A stretch of 64,000 nt of DNA from an uncultured Verrucomicrobiota bacterium (GTDB lineage Bacteria; Verrucomicrobiota; Kiritimatiellia; CAIQIC01; Lenti-01): assembly GCA_938003985.1 (NCBI GenBank), contig CALKWZ010000069.1:1-64000 (forward strand). The letters run 5' to 3'. The position numbers and the translations under genes are program-made. Below the pieces are notes generated by a model, which saw nothing but the letters and a program-made list of their open reading frames with translations, was not told the origin of the DNA and did not search any database. Shown one piece after another: positions 18,563 through 26,697 of the stretch. How positions within the stretch are numbered: the first letter of the stretch is position 1; each line of letters begins with the position of its first letter.

Positions 18563-18628
18563 CTGTAGCTGGCCTCGGCGAGGCCGGCCAAAAGAAAACA
18601 GCCCCGGCCCCACCGGGGCCGGCTACAA
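18563..18628. repeat. Two-hairpin palindromic element, copy 2
   Basis: Same architecture as 13365-13432: outer CTGTAGC/GCTACAA, a left hairpin GGCCTC-GGC-GAGGCC and the invariant right hairpin CCGGCCCC-ACC-GGGGCCGG. It lies in the 408-bp gap between the divergent RDD and YgfK-like genes. I see nothing else recognisable in that gap apart from the ribosome-binding site at its right end. Confidence 0.78.
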
Positions 18629-18800
18629 CAAATTCGGAACCGCTTCGTGGTGGGGGGGGATTGGTCAAGCGGTTCGACGGATTCGGGGTTCGGCGGGGCA
18701 TGGGCGCTTGCGGGGGGCGGGGCGGACGTGCGATGATGCACCCTCGCGCGTCCGGGAAGAGCCCGGCGCGGCAACCCGTCCAGAGCAGAGGAGATTCGCC

Positions 18801-21800
18801 ATGTCCGATCGTTTTCAGCCGTTGAGCATCAGCCAGGTCGCCCCGTGGGTTTTCGCGGAGCTGGAGAAGCGCGGGAGCATCTTCGGGATTCCGAAAGAAC
18901 TGTTCTTCCGGCCGGCGGCGGGCGACGCGTTCAAGACGGCGATGTACGGGCAGCCGCTGGAGACGCCGTTCGGCGTGGCGGCGGGGCCGCATTCGCAGAT
19001 GTCGCAGAACATCGTGGCGGCGTGGCTGACGGGCTCGCGGTTCATCGAGCTGAAGACGATCCAGACCCTCGACGAGCTGGAAGTGTCCAAGCCCTGCATC
19101 GACATCCAGGACGAAGGCTACAACGTCGAATGGTCGCAGGAGCTGAAGATCGACCAGTCGTTCAACGAGTACCTGATGGGCTGGGTGCTGGTCCACGCGC
19201 TGCAGCACAAGTTCGGGTTCAAGGGCGCGCCGGGCCTGATCTTCAACATGAGCGTGGGCTACAACCTGGAAGGCATCCTCAAGCCCAACGTGCAGAGTTT
19301 CCTGAAGCGCATGGACGACGCCGGCGACGCGCTGGCGGCGACGGTCGCCGAAGTGGCGAAGGTCTATCCCGCGATCCGGGACGTGAAGATTCCTTCGCGG
19401 CTGTCGGACAACGTGACGCTTTCGACGATGCACGGCTGTCCGCCGGACGAGATCGGGCGCATCGCGGCGTACCTGATCGAAGAGCGCGGGCTGCACACGA
19501 ACGTGAAGCTGAACCCGACGCTGCTGGGGCCGGACGGCCTGCGCGGCATTTTGAACGGCGACCTCGGCTTCCGCCAGGTGACGGTGCCGGACGAGGCGTT
19601 CGGGCACGACTTGAAGTATCCGGACGCGCTGAAGATCCTGAACGACCTGCGGGCGCGCGCGGCGAAGAAGGGCGTGAAGTTCGGCGTGAAGCTCTCCAAC
19701 ACGCTGGAAGTCATCAACCACCGGAACGAATTCTCCAAGAAGGAGAAGATGATGTACCTGTCGGGCCGGCCCCTGCAGGCGATCACCGTGAACCTGGCGG
19801 CGAAGCTCGCGCAGGAATTCAAGGGCGATTTGCCGATGTCCTATGCGGGCGGCGCGGATTGCTGGAACGTGGCGGACCTGCTGGCGTGCGGCATGACGAC
19901 GATCACGACCAGCTCCGACCTGCTGCGGCCGGGCGGCTACGCGCGCACGCTGCAATACGTGTCCGAGACGGCGGCGGCGATGGCCAAGGCCGGCGCGAAG
20001 GACCTGCCGGCGTTCATCCTGGCCAAGGCCGGGGCGAAGGGCGGCGACGTGAAGGCGGCGGCGCTGGCGAATCTCGTGAAGTACGCGGCGGATGTGAAGA
20101 AGAACGCGCTCTACCAGCGCGACACCTACGTGCGGCAGGACACCAAGACGACGCGCCCGCTGGGGCTGTTCGACTGCGTGCAGGCGCCGTGCGTGGACAT
20201 CTGCCCGATCAGCCAGGACGTGCCGGCCTACATGCAGGCGGTCAAGGACGGGAAGTTCGACGAAGCGACGGCGATCGTGCGCCGCGACAACGTGATGGGC
20301 GCCTCGCTGGGCCGCGCCTGCGACCACGCCTGCGAGCTGCCCTGCACCCGCGTGCACTACGATCTGCCGCTGGCCATCCGCGAAATGAAGCGGTTCATCA
20401 TGGAAACGGGCAAGGATCCGGCGATCCGGGTGGGCCCGGCGCGCGCGACGAAGGTGGCGGTGATCGGCGCGGGGCCCTGCGGCCTCTCGGCGGCCGGTTT
20501 CCTGCGCGAAGGCGGCGTGGCCGTGACGATCTTCGATTCCCGCAAGCAGGCCGGCGGCATGGCGACCATGACGCTGCCGACCTACCGCCTGATGCCCCCC
20601 GTGGTGCAGCAGGACGTGAAGCGCCTGGAAGCCGCGGGCGTGGAATTCAAGTTCGGCCAGACCGCCGGGCGCGATTTCTCGCTGGCGGACCTGAAGCGGC
20701 AGGGCTACGACTACGTCGTGGTGGCGGCGGGCGCGATGAAAGGCGTCGCGCTGGGCATCGAAGGCGAAACCGCGCAAGGCGTGCTGGACGGCATCACCTT
20801 GCTGCGGCAGGTGTGGGACGGCGAGGTGACGTCGCTCAAGGGCCGCGTGGGCGTGATCGGCGGCGGCGACGTCGCGATGGACTGCGCGCGGGTGGCCAAG
20901 CGCCTCGGCGGCGACGTGACGGTGATCTATCGCCGCACGCGCGAGGAAATGCCGGCGCACCACGAAGAGCTGATGAGCCTGCTGCACGAGCGGATTCCGA
21001 TCCAGGAACTCTCCGCGCCCAAGGCGGTCGTGGTCGCCGACGGCAAGGTCAAGGGCCTGAAGTGCGCGACGATGCAGCTGGGCGAGCCGGATGCCTCCGG
21101 CCGGCGGCGGCCCGTCGAAGTGCCCGGCGCCGACTTCACGCTGGAATTGGACGTGATCATCGCGGCCATCGGCCAGCAACCGTACCTGGATTTCCTGAAG
21201 GACAGCGGCATCGCGACGAACCGCAAGGGCTACGTCGTGGCCGACGAGGCGACCTGCACGACGAACGTGCCGGACGTCTTCGCGGGCGGCGACGCGGTCA
21301 ACGACGGGCCGCTCTCGCTGGTGAAGGCGGAAGGCGACGGCAAGAAGATCGCGGCCGAGATCCTGCGCCGCGTGGCGGGCGTCGAGCCGCCGGCGGAGCC
21401 GATGCGCTGCACGGGCGGGCTGGACCTGCCCGAGCGGCTGCGCCAGCAGGCCACGCGCGTCCCGCGCGTGGACGTGCCCGAGCTGCCGCTGGCGAAGCGC
21501 AACGGGTTCGACGAAGTCATCCTGACGATGACGCCGGCGGTCGCGCAGGCCGAGGCCGCGCGCTGCCTGCGCTGCGACCAGTTCTGCTCGCTGTGCACGA
21601 GCGTGTGTCCGAACCAGGCCTTCCTGACCTACGAAAGCCAGCCGTTCGCGGCGGATCTGGCGACCTGGACGGTGCGGGGCGGCCGCGGCGTGGCCGACAA
21701 GCCGCAGCGCTTCGCCGTGGTGCAGGCCTCGCAGACGGCGGTGCTGACGGACTTCTGCAACGAGTGCGGCAACTGCGCGACGTTCTGTCCGACCGCGGGC

Positions 21801-22130
21801 CGGCCCTACGTCGACAAGCCGCGGCTGTACGTCGCGAAGAGCGAATTCGAGGCGCAGGCCGACAACGCGTTCCGGATCACGGGCGCGGGCGCGGCGCGGA
21901 AGATCGCGGGCCGGTTCGGCGACGCGACGCACGAGCTGGCGCCGCAGGGCGCGGGCTACGTCTACCGCGCGCCGGGGCTGAAGGTGGCGCTGGACGCCAC
22001 CCTCAAGCCGCAGGGCGAGCCGGAAGTTTCCGCGGCGGACGGCGCGACGCTGGGCCTGGTGCCGGCGGCGATCCTGGCCACGCTGCTGCGCGGCATCGCG
22101 CCGGAACAGTTGCCCGTCGTGGCGGAATAG
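18801..22130 (+). CDS. YgfK-like NADPH/Fe-S/FAD oxidoreductase (putative selenate reductase family)
   Basis: A 1109-residue protein preceded by AGAGGAG. Its N-terminal half matches E. coli YgfK: SIFGIPKELFF, then ETPFGVAAGPHSQMSQNIVA (about 54-73), IELKTIQTLDELEVSKPCID, IFNMSVGYNLEGI and VTLSTMHGCPPDEIGRI, a dihydroorotate/dihydropyrimidine dehydrogenase-like TIM barrel. A glutamate-synthase-small-subunit-like region follows: cysteine clusters (CVQAPCVDICPI near 459; CDHACELPC near 510), an FAD site VAVIGAGPCG (about 552) and an NAD(P)H site VGVIGGGDVAMD (about 684). The C-terminus has two ferredoxin-like clusters (CLRCDQFCSLCTSVCP about 924; CNECGNCATFCP about 985). YgfK is linked to selenium-dependent purine or selenate metabolism by genetics in E. 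coli, but its reaction is unclear. Here it stands alone without molybdenum hydroxylase genes. Confidence 0.85.
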   Translation: MSDRFQPLSISQVAPWVFAELEKRGSIFGIPKELFFRPAAGDAFKTAMYGQPLETPFGVAAGPHSQMSQNIVAAWLTGSRFIELKTIQTLDELEVSKPCIDIQDEGYNVEWSQELKIDQSFNEYLMGWVLVHALQHKFGFKGAPGLIFNMSVGYNLEGILKPNVQSFLKRMDDAGDALAATVAEVAKVYPAIRDVKIPSRLSDNVTLSTMHGCPPDEIGRIAAYLIEERGLHTNVKLNPTLLGPDGLRGILNGDLGFRQVTVPDEAFGHDLKYPDALKILNDLRARAAKKGVKFGVKLSNTLEVINHRNEFSKKEKMMYLSGRPLQAITVNLAAKLAQEFKGDLPMSYAGGADCWNVADLLACGMTTITTSSDLLRPGGYARTLQYVSETAAAMAKAGAKDLPAFILAKAGAKGGDVKAAALANLVKYAADVKKNALYQRDTYVRQDTKTTRPLGLFDCVQAPCVDICPISQDVPAYMQAVKDGKFDEATAIVRRDNVMGASLGRACDHACELPCTRVHYDLPLAIREMKRFIMETGKDPAIRVGPARATKVAVIGAGPCGLSAAGFLREGGVAVTIFDSRKQAGGMATMTLPTYRLMPPVVQQDVKRLEAAGVEFKFGQTAGRDFSLADLKRQGYDYVVVAAGAMKGVALGIEGETAQGVLDGITLLRQVWDGEVTSLKGRVGVIGGGDVAMDCARVAKRLGGDVTVIYRRTREEMPAHHEELMSLLHERIPIQELSAPKAVVVADGKVKGLKCATMQLGEPDASGRRRPVEVPGADFTLELDVIIAAIGQQPYLDFLKDSGIATNRKGYVVADEATCTTNVPDVFAGGDAVNDGPLSLVKAEGDGKKIAAEILRRVAGVEPPAEPMRCTGGLDLPERLRQQATRVPRVDVPELPLAKRNGFDEVILTMTPAVAQAEAARCLRCDQFCSLCTSVCPNQAFLTYESQPFAADLATWTVRGGRGVADKPQRFAVVQASQTAVLTDFCNECGNCATFCPTAGRPYVDKPRLYVAKSEFEAQADNAFRITGAGAARKIAGRFGDATHELAPQGAGYVYRAPGLKVALDATLKPQGEPEVSAADGATLGLVPAAILATLLRGIAPEQLPVVAE

Positions 22131-22151
22131 CCGGAACACGCGGCAGGCTAG

Positions 22152-22183
22152 GGCGGGATGGTTTCAAGCCATCCCGCCTTTTT
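22152..22183 (+). terminator. Terminator after the YgfK-like gene
   Basis: GGCGGGATGG (22152-22161) and CCATCCCGCC (22169-22178) form a perfect 10-bp stem with a 7-nt loop, followed by five T's. It lies 22 nt after the stop codon. Confidence 0.92.
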
Positions 22184-22236
22184 GCTTGTGAATATCCCGC
22201 GGTCGTCCGCCTTTGCGCCGCCGTATTCGCCGTGTC

Positions 22237-22256
22237 AGATGTTTACAAACAACTGT
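22237..22256. promoter_or_regulatory. Operator-like site, distal copy
   Basis: AGATGTTTACAAACAACTGT is identical, except for one C/T transition, to the 20 bp at 22898-22917 upstream of the double-ArsR gene. Here it lies 30 bp beyond that gene's stop, so the two copies flank the gene as direct repeats. Confidence 0.55.
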
Positions 22257-22285
22257 CGGAGCGAACAACGGCCGACGTGGGCCTA

Positions 22286-22885
22286 TCAGGCTTGCCGCAG
22301 CAGCCGAATGAGGACGCGGCCGACCGGATGTGTCGGGGGCTGGAAACGGTAAACGCCGCGATGCTTGGCGATGAATCCGCTCTGGACCAGAATCTGCAAA
22401 TGTTGAGAGAGTGCCGAGCGCGAGTAGCCGAGGCGGCGTTGCAGTTCCCCGATCGTGCCCTGATGCGCACACAAGGCCTTGACGATGGCCAATCTTCGTT
22501 CGTTCGCAAGCCCCATGGCCATCTGGACGATGTCGGCATCGCGGCCGGGGGGATACGCACGCATGGCGGACCGGAGGCTCTTGAGCAACGGCGCGGCGGA
22601 TGGCACTTGCGGGTCCGGTTCCAGGCGATAGATCAGCGGGAGTCCTTGCCGTTGCGCCTTCAGAAGCCCGCGGGATTGAATACGGCGCAATTCCTGGCTG
22701 GCATCGGACCGCTTCACCCCGACCGCCTCGCCCAGATCTTTGACGCATTGGCCGGGCCGTTCGCAAAGCGCGCGCAACAATTGGATCCGCTTGCGCCCCG
22801 CCAGCATTTTGCAGGTACGCCACAAGGTGGGATTCAAGCCGAAGCCCGAGACGGTTTTCATGCACATGAAGAATGGCATGCCCAT
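22286..22885 (-). CDS. Double-domain ArsR-like transcriptional regulator
   Basis: A 199-residue protein with two winged-helix domains of ArsR type in tandem. Domain 1, about 22-80: TCKMLAGRKRIQLLRALCER then VKRSDASQELRRIQSRGLLK. Domain 2, about 115-185: MGLANERRLAIVKALCAHQG then YSRSALSQHLQILVQSGFIA. No metal-binding cysteine motif (such as CXC in helix 3) is evident, so a metal sensor is not implied. Several ATGs could start it; none has a good ribosome-binding site. A near-perfect 28-bp palindrome begins 8 nt upstream of the first ATG and a 20-bp match lies just after the stop, which points to autoregulation. It diverges from the PAP2 phosphatase gene. Confidence 0.78.
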   Translation of the reverse strand: MGMPFFMCMKTVSGFGLNPTLWRTCKMLAGRKRIQLLRALCERPGQCVKDLGEAVGVKRSDASQELRRIQSRGLLKAQRQGLPLIYRLEPDPQVPSAAPLLKSLRSAMRAYPPGRDADIVQMAMGLANERRLAIVKALCAHQGTIGELQRRLGYSRSALSQHLQILVQSGFIAKHRGVYRFQPPTHPVGRVLIRLLRQA

Positions 22886-22892
22886 CCGCGAG

Positions 22893-22920
22893 TGTACAGA
22901 TGTTTATAAACAACTGTACA
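22893..22920. promoter_or_regulatory. 28-bp palindromic operator between the ArsR-like and PAP2 genes
   Basis: TGTACAG at the left end is the reverse complement of CTGTACA at the right. The centre GTTTATAAAC is itself palindromic, and only one base pair of the 28-bp symmetry is broken (A against A at position 8/21). It lies in the 104-bp divergent intergenic region, so a dimer bound here could control both genes. Confidence 0.68.
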
Positions 22921-22989
22921 TCGTCCGTGTCCGGGTGGACATGGGAACCTGGGCCTGCTAGCATCCCCCTGAATGAGGAAGGTGGGTTT

Positions 22990-23907
22990 ATGAATACGCT
23001 GGGACTGGAATTCCTGAAGCGGCTGCAGGAGTGGCGCACGCCGGCGATCGAGGAGTTTTTCCTCGGGGTGACGCGGGGCGGGGAGGGCTTCTGGATCCTG
23101 GCCATCGCCGGTTCGATCTTCTGGCTGTTCGGGGCGCGCATCGCGTACCGGATGGGTTTCGCGCTGGCGACGGGCGACCTGCTGACGGGCGCGCTGAAGA
23201 GCACGCTCTGCGTGCCGCGGCCGTGGCTGCGCGACCCGGCGATCCTGCCGGTGCCGGAAGCGCAATACGGTGCGTTCGGCTACTCGTTCCCGAGCGGCCA
23301 CGCGGCGAACACCGCGGTGCTGTGGGGCGGGCTGGCGGCGGCGGTCCGCCGCTGGTGGCTGTGGGTGCCGGCGCTGGCGTGGATCGGCCTGATGGCGTTC
23401 TCGCGCTTGGTGCTGGGCGTGCATACGCCGCTGGACGTGGCCGGTTCGTTGCTCTTGGCGATTCCCGTGGTCTGGGGCATGGGGGCGCTCTACGACTGGA
23501 CGGAGCGGAATCCGTCGAAACGCTGGCTCGTGCTGGCGGGCGCGGTGCTGGTGGCGCTGGCGGCGTGGGCGTTCGTGCGCTTCAAGCCCATGCCCGAAGG
23601 CAGCGATCCGAATTTCTCCAAGGACGCGTTCCGGTCGGTCTGGGGCGTGCTGGGCTTTTTCTGGGCGTGGAGTTTCGAGCGCAAGCACGTGCGCTACGAG
23701 CCGGCGAAGCTGGGCGGCTACCGGATCCTGGCGGTGGCGGTGGGCGTGCTGGTGCTCTCGCTGATGATCGGCAATCTGCCGCGGTTGCTGGCGCCCTTCC
23801 TGGGGCTGGAGATCGCGTCGTACGTCTTGGCGGCGGCGAATCCGGTCTGGATCTTCGTGGTCTGGCCGTTCCTGCTCAAGGGCCTCGAAAAGCCCGCGCC
23901 GCGCTGA
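22990..23907 (+). CDS. PAP2-superfamily membrane phosphatase
   Basis: A 305-residue integral membrane protein carrying the three PAP2 motifs: KSTLCVPRP (about 70-78), PSGH (about 100-103) and SRLVLGVHTPLD (about 137-148). The His residues of the last two motifs are the catalytic pair. About eight hydrophobic segments alternate with short loops. The family removes phosphate from lipid phosphates such as undecaprenyl pyrophosphate or phosphatidic acid at the outer face of the inner membrane; the exact substrate is not resolvable. The start MNTLGLEF is chosen because GGAAGGTGG lies just upstream; an earlier in-frame start would run through the operator. It diverges from the double-ArsR regulator, which may control it. 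Confidence 0.82.
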   Translation: MNTLGLEFLKRLQEWRTPAIEEFFLGVTRGGEGFWILAIAGSIFWLFGARIAYRMGFALATGDLLTGALKSTLCVPRPWLRDPAILPVPEAQYGAFGYSFPSGHAANTAVLWGGLAAAVRRWWLWVPALAWIGLMAFSRLVLGVHTPLDVAGSLLLAIPVVWGMGALYDWTERNPSKRWLVLAGAVLVALAAWAFVRFKPMPEGSDPNFSKDAFRSVWGVLGFFWAWSFERKHVRYEPAKLGGYRILAVAVGVLVLSLMIGNLPRLLAPFLGLEIASYVLAAANPVWIFVVWPFLLKGLEKPAPR

Positions 23908-23928
23908 GCGGCGCGCGCCGCAAAGTTC

Positions 23929-23974
23929 TTACGTTCCACGTAAAACCCGCGCAAACTTTTCACGTTCTACGTAA
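23929..23974. repeat. Pair of TTACG-N5-CGTAA-type dyads
   Basis: TTACG-TTCCA-CGTAA (23929-23943) is followed 16 bp later by TCACG-TTCTA-CGTAA (23960-23974). The two share AAAACC just after the right arm and form a near-direct repeat of about 20 bp. They lie between the PAP2 and PPK2 genes, about 80 bp before the PPK2 start. Confidence 0.55.
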
Positions 23975-24055
23975 AACCGGTCCAATCGGGGCTTGGCGGC
24001 GGCGGGGGCGGGGCGTAGGATGAGGGTGCGGGCGGACGCCGCGGAGGAACTGCGC

Positions 24056-24856
24056 ATGAAGGCGAAGAAGGACGGGGCGAAGAAGGACAAGAAGTTCAAG
24101 TACGAGAAGGAACTCGCCAAGCTGCAGGTCGAGCTGGTGAAGCTGCAGGAGTGGATCAAGCAGAAGGGGCTGCGGGTGGTGGCGATTTTCGAGGGGCGCG
24201 ACGCCGCGGGCAAGGGCGGCGCGATCAAGCGCATCACGGAATGCCTGAATCCCCGCATCTGCCGCGTGGTGGCCTTGGGCACGCCCACGGACAAGGAAAA
24301 AACGCAGTGGTATTTCCAGCGCTACGTGCCGCACCTGCCCGCCGCGGGGGAAATGGTGCTGTTCGACCGCAGCTGGTACAACCGCTCGGGCGTGGAGCAC
24401 GTGATGGGCTTCTGCACGGAGACGGAGTACGAGGAATTCCTGCGCTCGTGCCCGGAATTCGAGCGCATGCTGGTGCGCTCGGGCATCATCCTCATCAAGT
24501 ACTGGTTCTCGGTGTCGGACGAGGAGCAGGAGAAGCGGTTCCGGGCGCGGATCGACGACCCGACCAAGCGCTGGAAGCTCAGCCCGATGGACCTCGAATC
24601 GCGCGCGCGCTGGGTGGATTATTCCAAGGCGAAGGACCGGATGTTCGCGGTGTGCGACATCCCGCAGGCGCCGTGGAACGTGGTGAACGCGGACGACAAG
24701 AAGCGGGCGCGGCTGAACTGCATCCACCACCTCCTGAGCCAGATCAAGTACAAGGACCTGACGCCGGAGAAGATCGAGCTGCCGCCGCGGCAGAAGCGCA
24801 AGGGCTACGTGCGCCCGCCGCTGTCGGACCAGCACTTCGTGCCGGAAGTCTATTAG
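24056..24856 (+). CDS. ppk2: Polyphosphate kinase 2 family protein
   Basis: A 266-residue soluble enzyme of the PPK2 family. Walker A FEGRDAAGKGGAIKRI (about 43-58), the conserved segment TQWYFQRYVPHLPAAGEMVLF (split near 100) with FDRSWYNR as Walker B (about 106-113), and the downstream ARIDDPTKRWKLSPMD typical of the family are all present. PPK2 enzymes transfer phosphate between polyphosphate and nucleotides. The short one-domain form suggests NDP- or NMP-directed activity, but class assignment needs an alignment. The N-terminus is a run of Lys/Asp. The start is set by GAGGAAC 6 nt before the ATG. It is convergent with the next gene, with a terminator between them. Confidence 0.87.
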   Translation: MKAKKDGAKKDKKFKYEKELAKLQVELVKLQEWIKQKGLRVVAIFEGRDAAGKGGAIKRITECLNPRICRVVALGTPTDKEKTQWYFQRYVPHLPAAGEMVLFDRSWYNRSGVEHVMGFCTETEYEEFLRSCPEFERMLVRSGIILIKYWFSVSDEEQEKRFRARIDDPTKRWKLSPMDLESRARWVDYSKAKDRMFAVCDIPQAPWNVVNADDKKRARLNCIHHLLSQIKYKDLTPEKIELPPRQKRKGYVRPPLSDQHFVPEVY

Positions 24857-24863
24857 GGCAAGC

Positions 24864-24890
24864 AAAAGGTCGGCCGTTTTCGGCTGACCT
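24864..24890 (-). terminator. Terminator between convergent genes
   Basis: A hairpin (AGGTCGGCC / GGCTGACCT, one G-T pair) is followed on the minus strand by TTTTGC. It would end the minus-strand gene whose stop is at 24926, and may help stop PPK2 transcription. Confidence 0.68.
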
Positions 24891-24925
24891 GGTTCATTCC
24901 CGGCGCGGGGCCGCGGGGGGCGGGT

Positions 24926-25657
24926 TTATTCTTCCGTCGGCATCATCTGCTGCATTTGCTGCATCATGGCGCCGAAATCCATGCCTTCCATCATGACGGC
25001 CTGCAGGCTGGCGGCCTGGACGTAGTCGGCCGGAATCGCGAACTGGGCGGCGTCCGGCATGGAGAAGTCGTAGTTCTTGAAGAAGATGACGGACTGGATG
25101 GGCATGGCCGGCTGGCCGGCGCCCATGGGGGCGTTGGCGGTGACGGTCATCTTGACGGGCATGTTTTTGTTCTTGGGGGAGAAGAGCATGATCATGTCGG
25201 TGGCGATGCCCTGCTCGACCATGGCGATGCGGCGCTTGATGCAATCCTCGCCTTCGTAGGGTTCCGTGCCGAGTTCTTCGATCTTGGGCATGGCCGCGGG
25301 GGCGGCGGCATCGTCGGCGGTTTCGTCGTTGCGGACGTATTTCTTCTTGTCGGGGAAGAGCGTGTAGTTGACGGACCGGCCGCCTTCCGGGATGTCGAGC
25401 GCGACCATCTTGAGGTTCATGAAGGGCATGGACATTTCGGTGCGGGTCTTGCCGCCGTCGCGGACGGTGCGGGAAGTCATGTTCATGCCCATGGCCTGCA
25501 TGACCATGTCGACGGAGTAGGTGGTCTGGAGCCCGAGTTCCTTTTCGAGCTTCATCCAGGGCTGCGCCGCCTGCGAATCGGCTTCCTGGGCGAGGGCGGG
25601 CGCGGCGCAGGCCAGCGCGAGGACGAGGGCGGCGAACAAGCGGAGCGGCGATTTCAT
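24926..25657 (-). CDS. Exported DUF4412-like hypothetical protein
   Basis: A 243-residue protein with a signal peptide (1-23, ALA-Q cleavage). The mature part looks like a beta-rich lipoprotein-localisation-type fold. It has repeated Met-rich strands (SVDMVMQAMGMNMTSRTVRD, later MVEQGIATDMIMLFSPKNKN) and ends in MMEGMDFGAMMQQMQQMMP, a strikingly Met/Gln-rich tail. The arrangement (measured variable, 'SVNYTLFPDKKKYV', then 'MPVKMTV') resembles DUF4412-type periplasmic proteins. No enzymatic residues are evident. The Met clusters could bind copper, but that is speculative. A good ribosome-binding site (GGAGG) precedes the ATG. It is monocistronic. Confidence 0.62.
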   Translation of the reverse strand: MKSPLRLFAALVLALACAAPALAQEADSQAAQPWMKLEKELGLQTTYSVDMVMQAMGMNMTSRTVRDGGKTRTEMSMPFMNLKMVALDIPEGGRSVNYTLFPDKKKYVRNDETADDAAAPAAMPKIEELGTEPYEGEDCIKRRIAMVEQGIATDMIMLFSPKNKNMPVKMTVTANAPMGAGQPAMPIQSVIFFKNYDFSMPDAAQFAIPADYVQAASLQAVMMEGMDFGAMMQQMQQMMPTEE

Positions 25658-25758
25658 GGGGACCTCCTGGGGCGGTTGGTTTTCGCCGAAGATACCACGG
25701 CAGCGGCGCGGGCGGAAAAGGTTTTCTTGCGGGGGGCGGCCTTGGTAAGGTGCCGCGC

Positions 25759-26664
25759 ATGAACAAGCCGACCTTGATGATCCTGGCCGCCGGAATGGGC
25801 AGCCGCTACGGGGGACTGAAGCAGATCGATCCGGTGGGGCCGGCGGGCGAGATCGTGCTGGATTATTCCATCTTCGACGCCGCGCGCGCCGGCTTCGGCC
25901 GCGTCGTCTTCGTGATCCGGCGGGACATCGAGGCGGCGTTCCGGGCGACGGTCGGGGCGAAGTGGGAGGCGCGGATTCCCTGCGCCTATGCGTTTCAGGA
26001 CCTGGCCGACGTGCCGGCGGGCTTCGCGGTGCCGGCGGACCGCGCCAAGCCGTGGGGCACGGCCCACGCCATCCGCGCGGGCCGGCGCGAGATCGCGGAA
26101 CCCTTCGCGGCGATCAACGCGGACGATTTCTACGGCGCGGCCTCGTTCCGCGCCTTGGCGGCGCACCTGGCCGGCGCAGAGCGCGCGGCGGGGCACTGCA
26201 TGGTGGCGTTCCGCCTGGACCAGACGCTCTCGGAACACGGCAGCGTGAGCCGCGGCGTGTGCCTGTGCGGGCCGGACCGCCTGCTGACGGGCATCCAGGA
26301 GCGCACGAAAATCACGCGCCGCGCGGACGGGACGCTCTGGGACGAACCGGACGGCGGGCCGGCGACGGCGCTGACGGGCGCGGAGCCGGTTTCGATGAAT
26401 TGCTGGGGCTTCCTGCCGTCGGTGTTCGGAGACCTGGACGCGGCGTTCGAGCAATTCCTGCGGGGCGCGGGCGGGCAGTCGCCGAAGAAGGAATTCACGA
26501 TTCCGGCGGTGGTGGACGGGTTGATCCGGTCGGGCCGGGGCACGGTGAAGGTGCTGGAGACGACGGCGCGGTGGTTCGGCGTGACCTATCGCGAGGACAA
26601 GGCGACGGTGCAGGAATCGATCCGCGCGCTCGTCGCCGCCGGGGAATATCCGGCGCAGCTGTAG
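25759..26664 (+). CDS. Nucleotidyltransferase (sugar-nucleotide pyrophosphorylase-like)
   Basis: A 301-residue cytoplasmic protein of the nucleotidyltransferase fold. LILAAGMGSRYGGLKQIDPV (about 5-24) is the NTP-binding signature (GxGxR), followed by LDYSIFDAARAGFGRVVFVI. AINADDFYG (about 117-125) carries the metal-binding Asp. The C-terminus (VLETTARWFGVTYREDKATV) is like that of proteins that read out a phosphorylated sugar or lipid head. The substrate is unknown, and no pathway genes are adjacent. The ATG at 25759 is preferred over a GTG three codons earlier. The first of the 179-nt structured elements lies just after the stop. Confidence 0.74.
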   Translation: MNKPTLMILAAGMGSRYGGLKQIDPVGPAGEIVLDYSIFDAARAGFGRVVFVIRRDIEAAFRATVGAKWEARIPCAYAFQDLADVPAGFAVPADRAKPWGTAHAIRAGRREIAEPFAAINADDFYGAASFRALAAHLAGAERAAGHCMVAFRLDQTLSEHGSVSRGVCLCGPDRLLTGIQERTKITRRADGTLWDEPDGGPATALTGAEPVSMNCWGFLPSVFGDLDAAFEQFLRGAGGQSPKKEFTIPAVVDGLIRSGRGTVKVLETTARWFGVTYREDKATVQESIRALVAAGEYPAQL

Positions 26665-26697
26665 GGGGGGGAGCGAGGGAAGCGCAGGGGGCGAAGA

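Noticed and set aside
18444..22139. Minus-strand open frame of about 1230 codons opposite the YgfK-like gene
   Set aside because: Antisense shadow rich in His, Arg and Val; the plus strand has unmistakable Fe-S and nucleotide-binding motifs.
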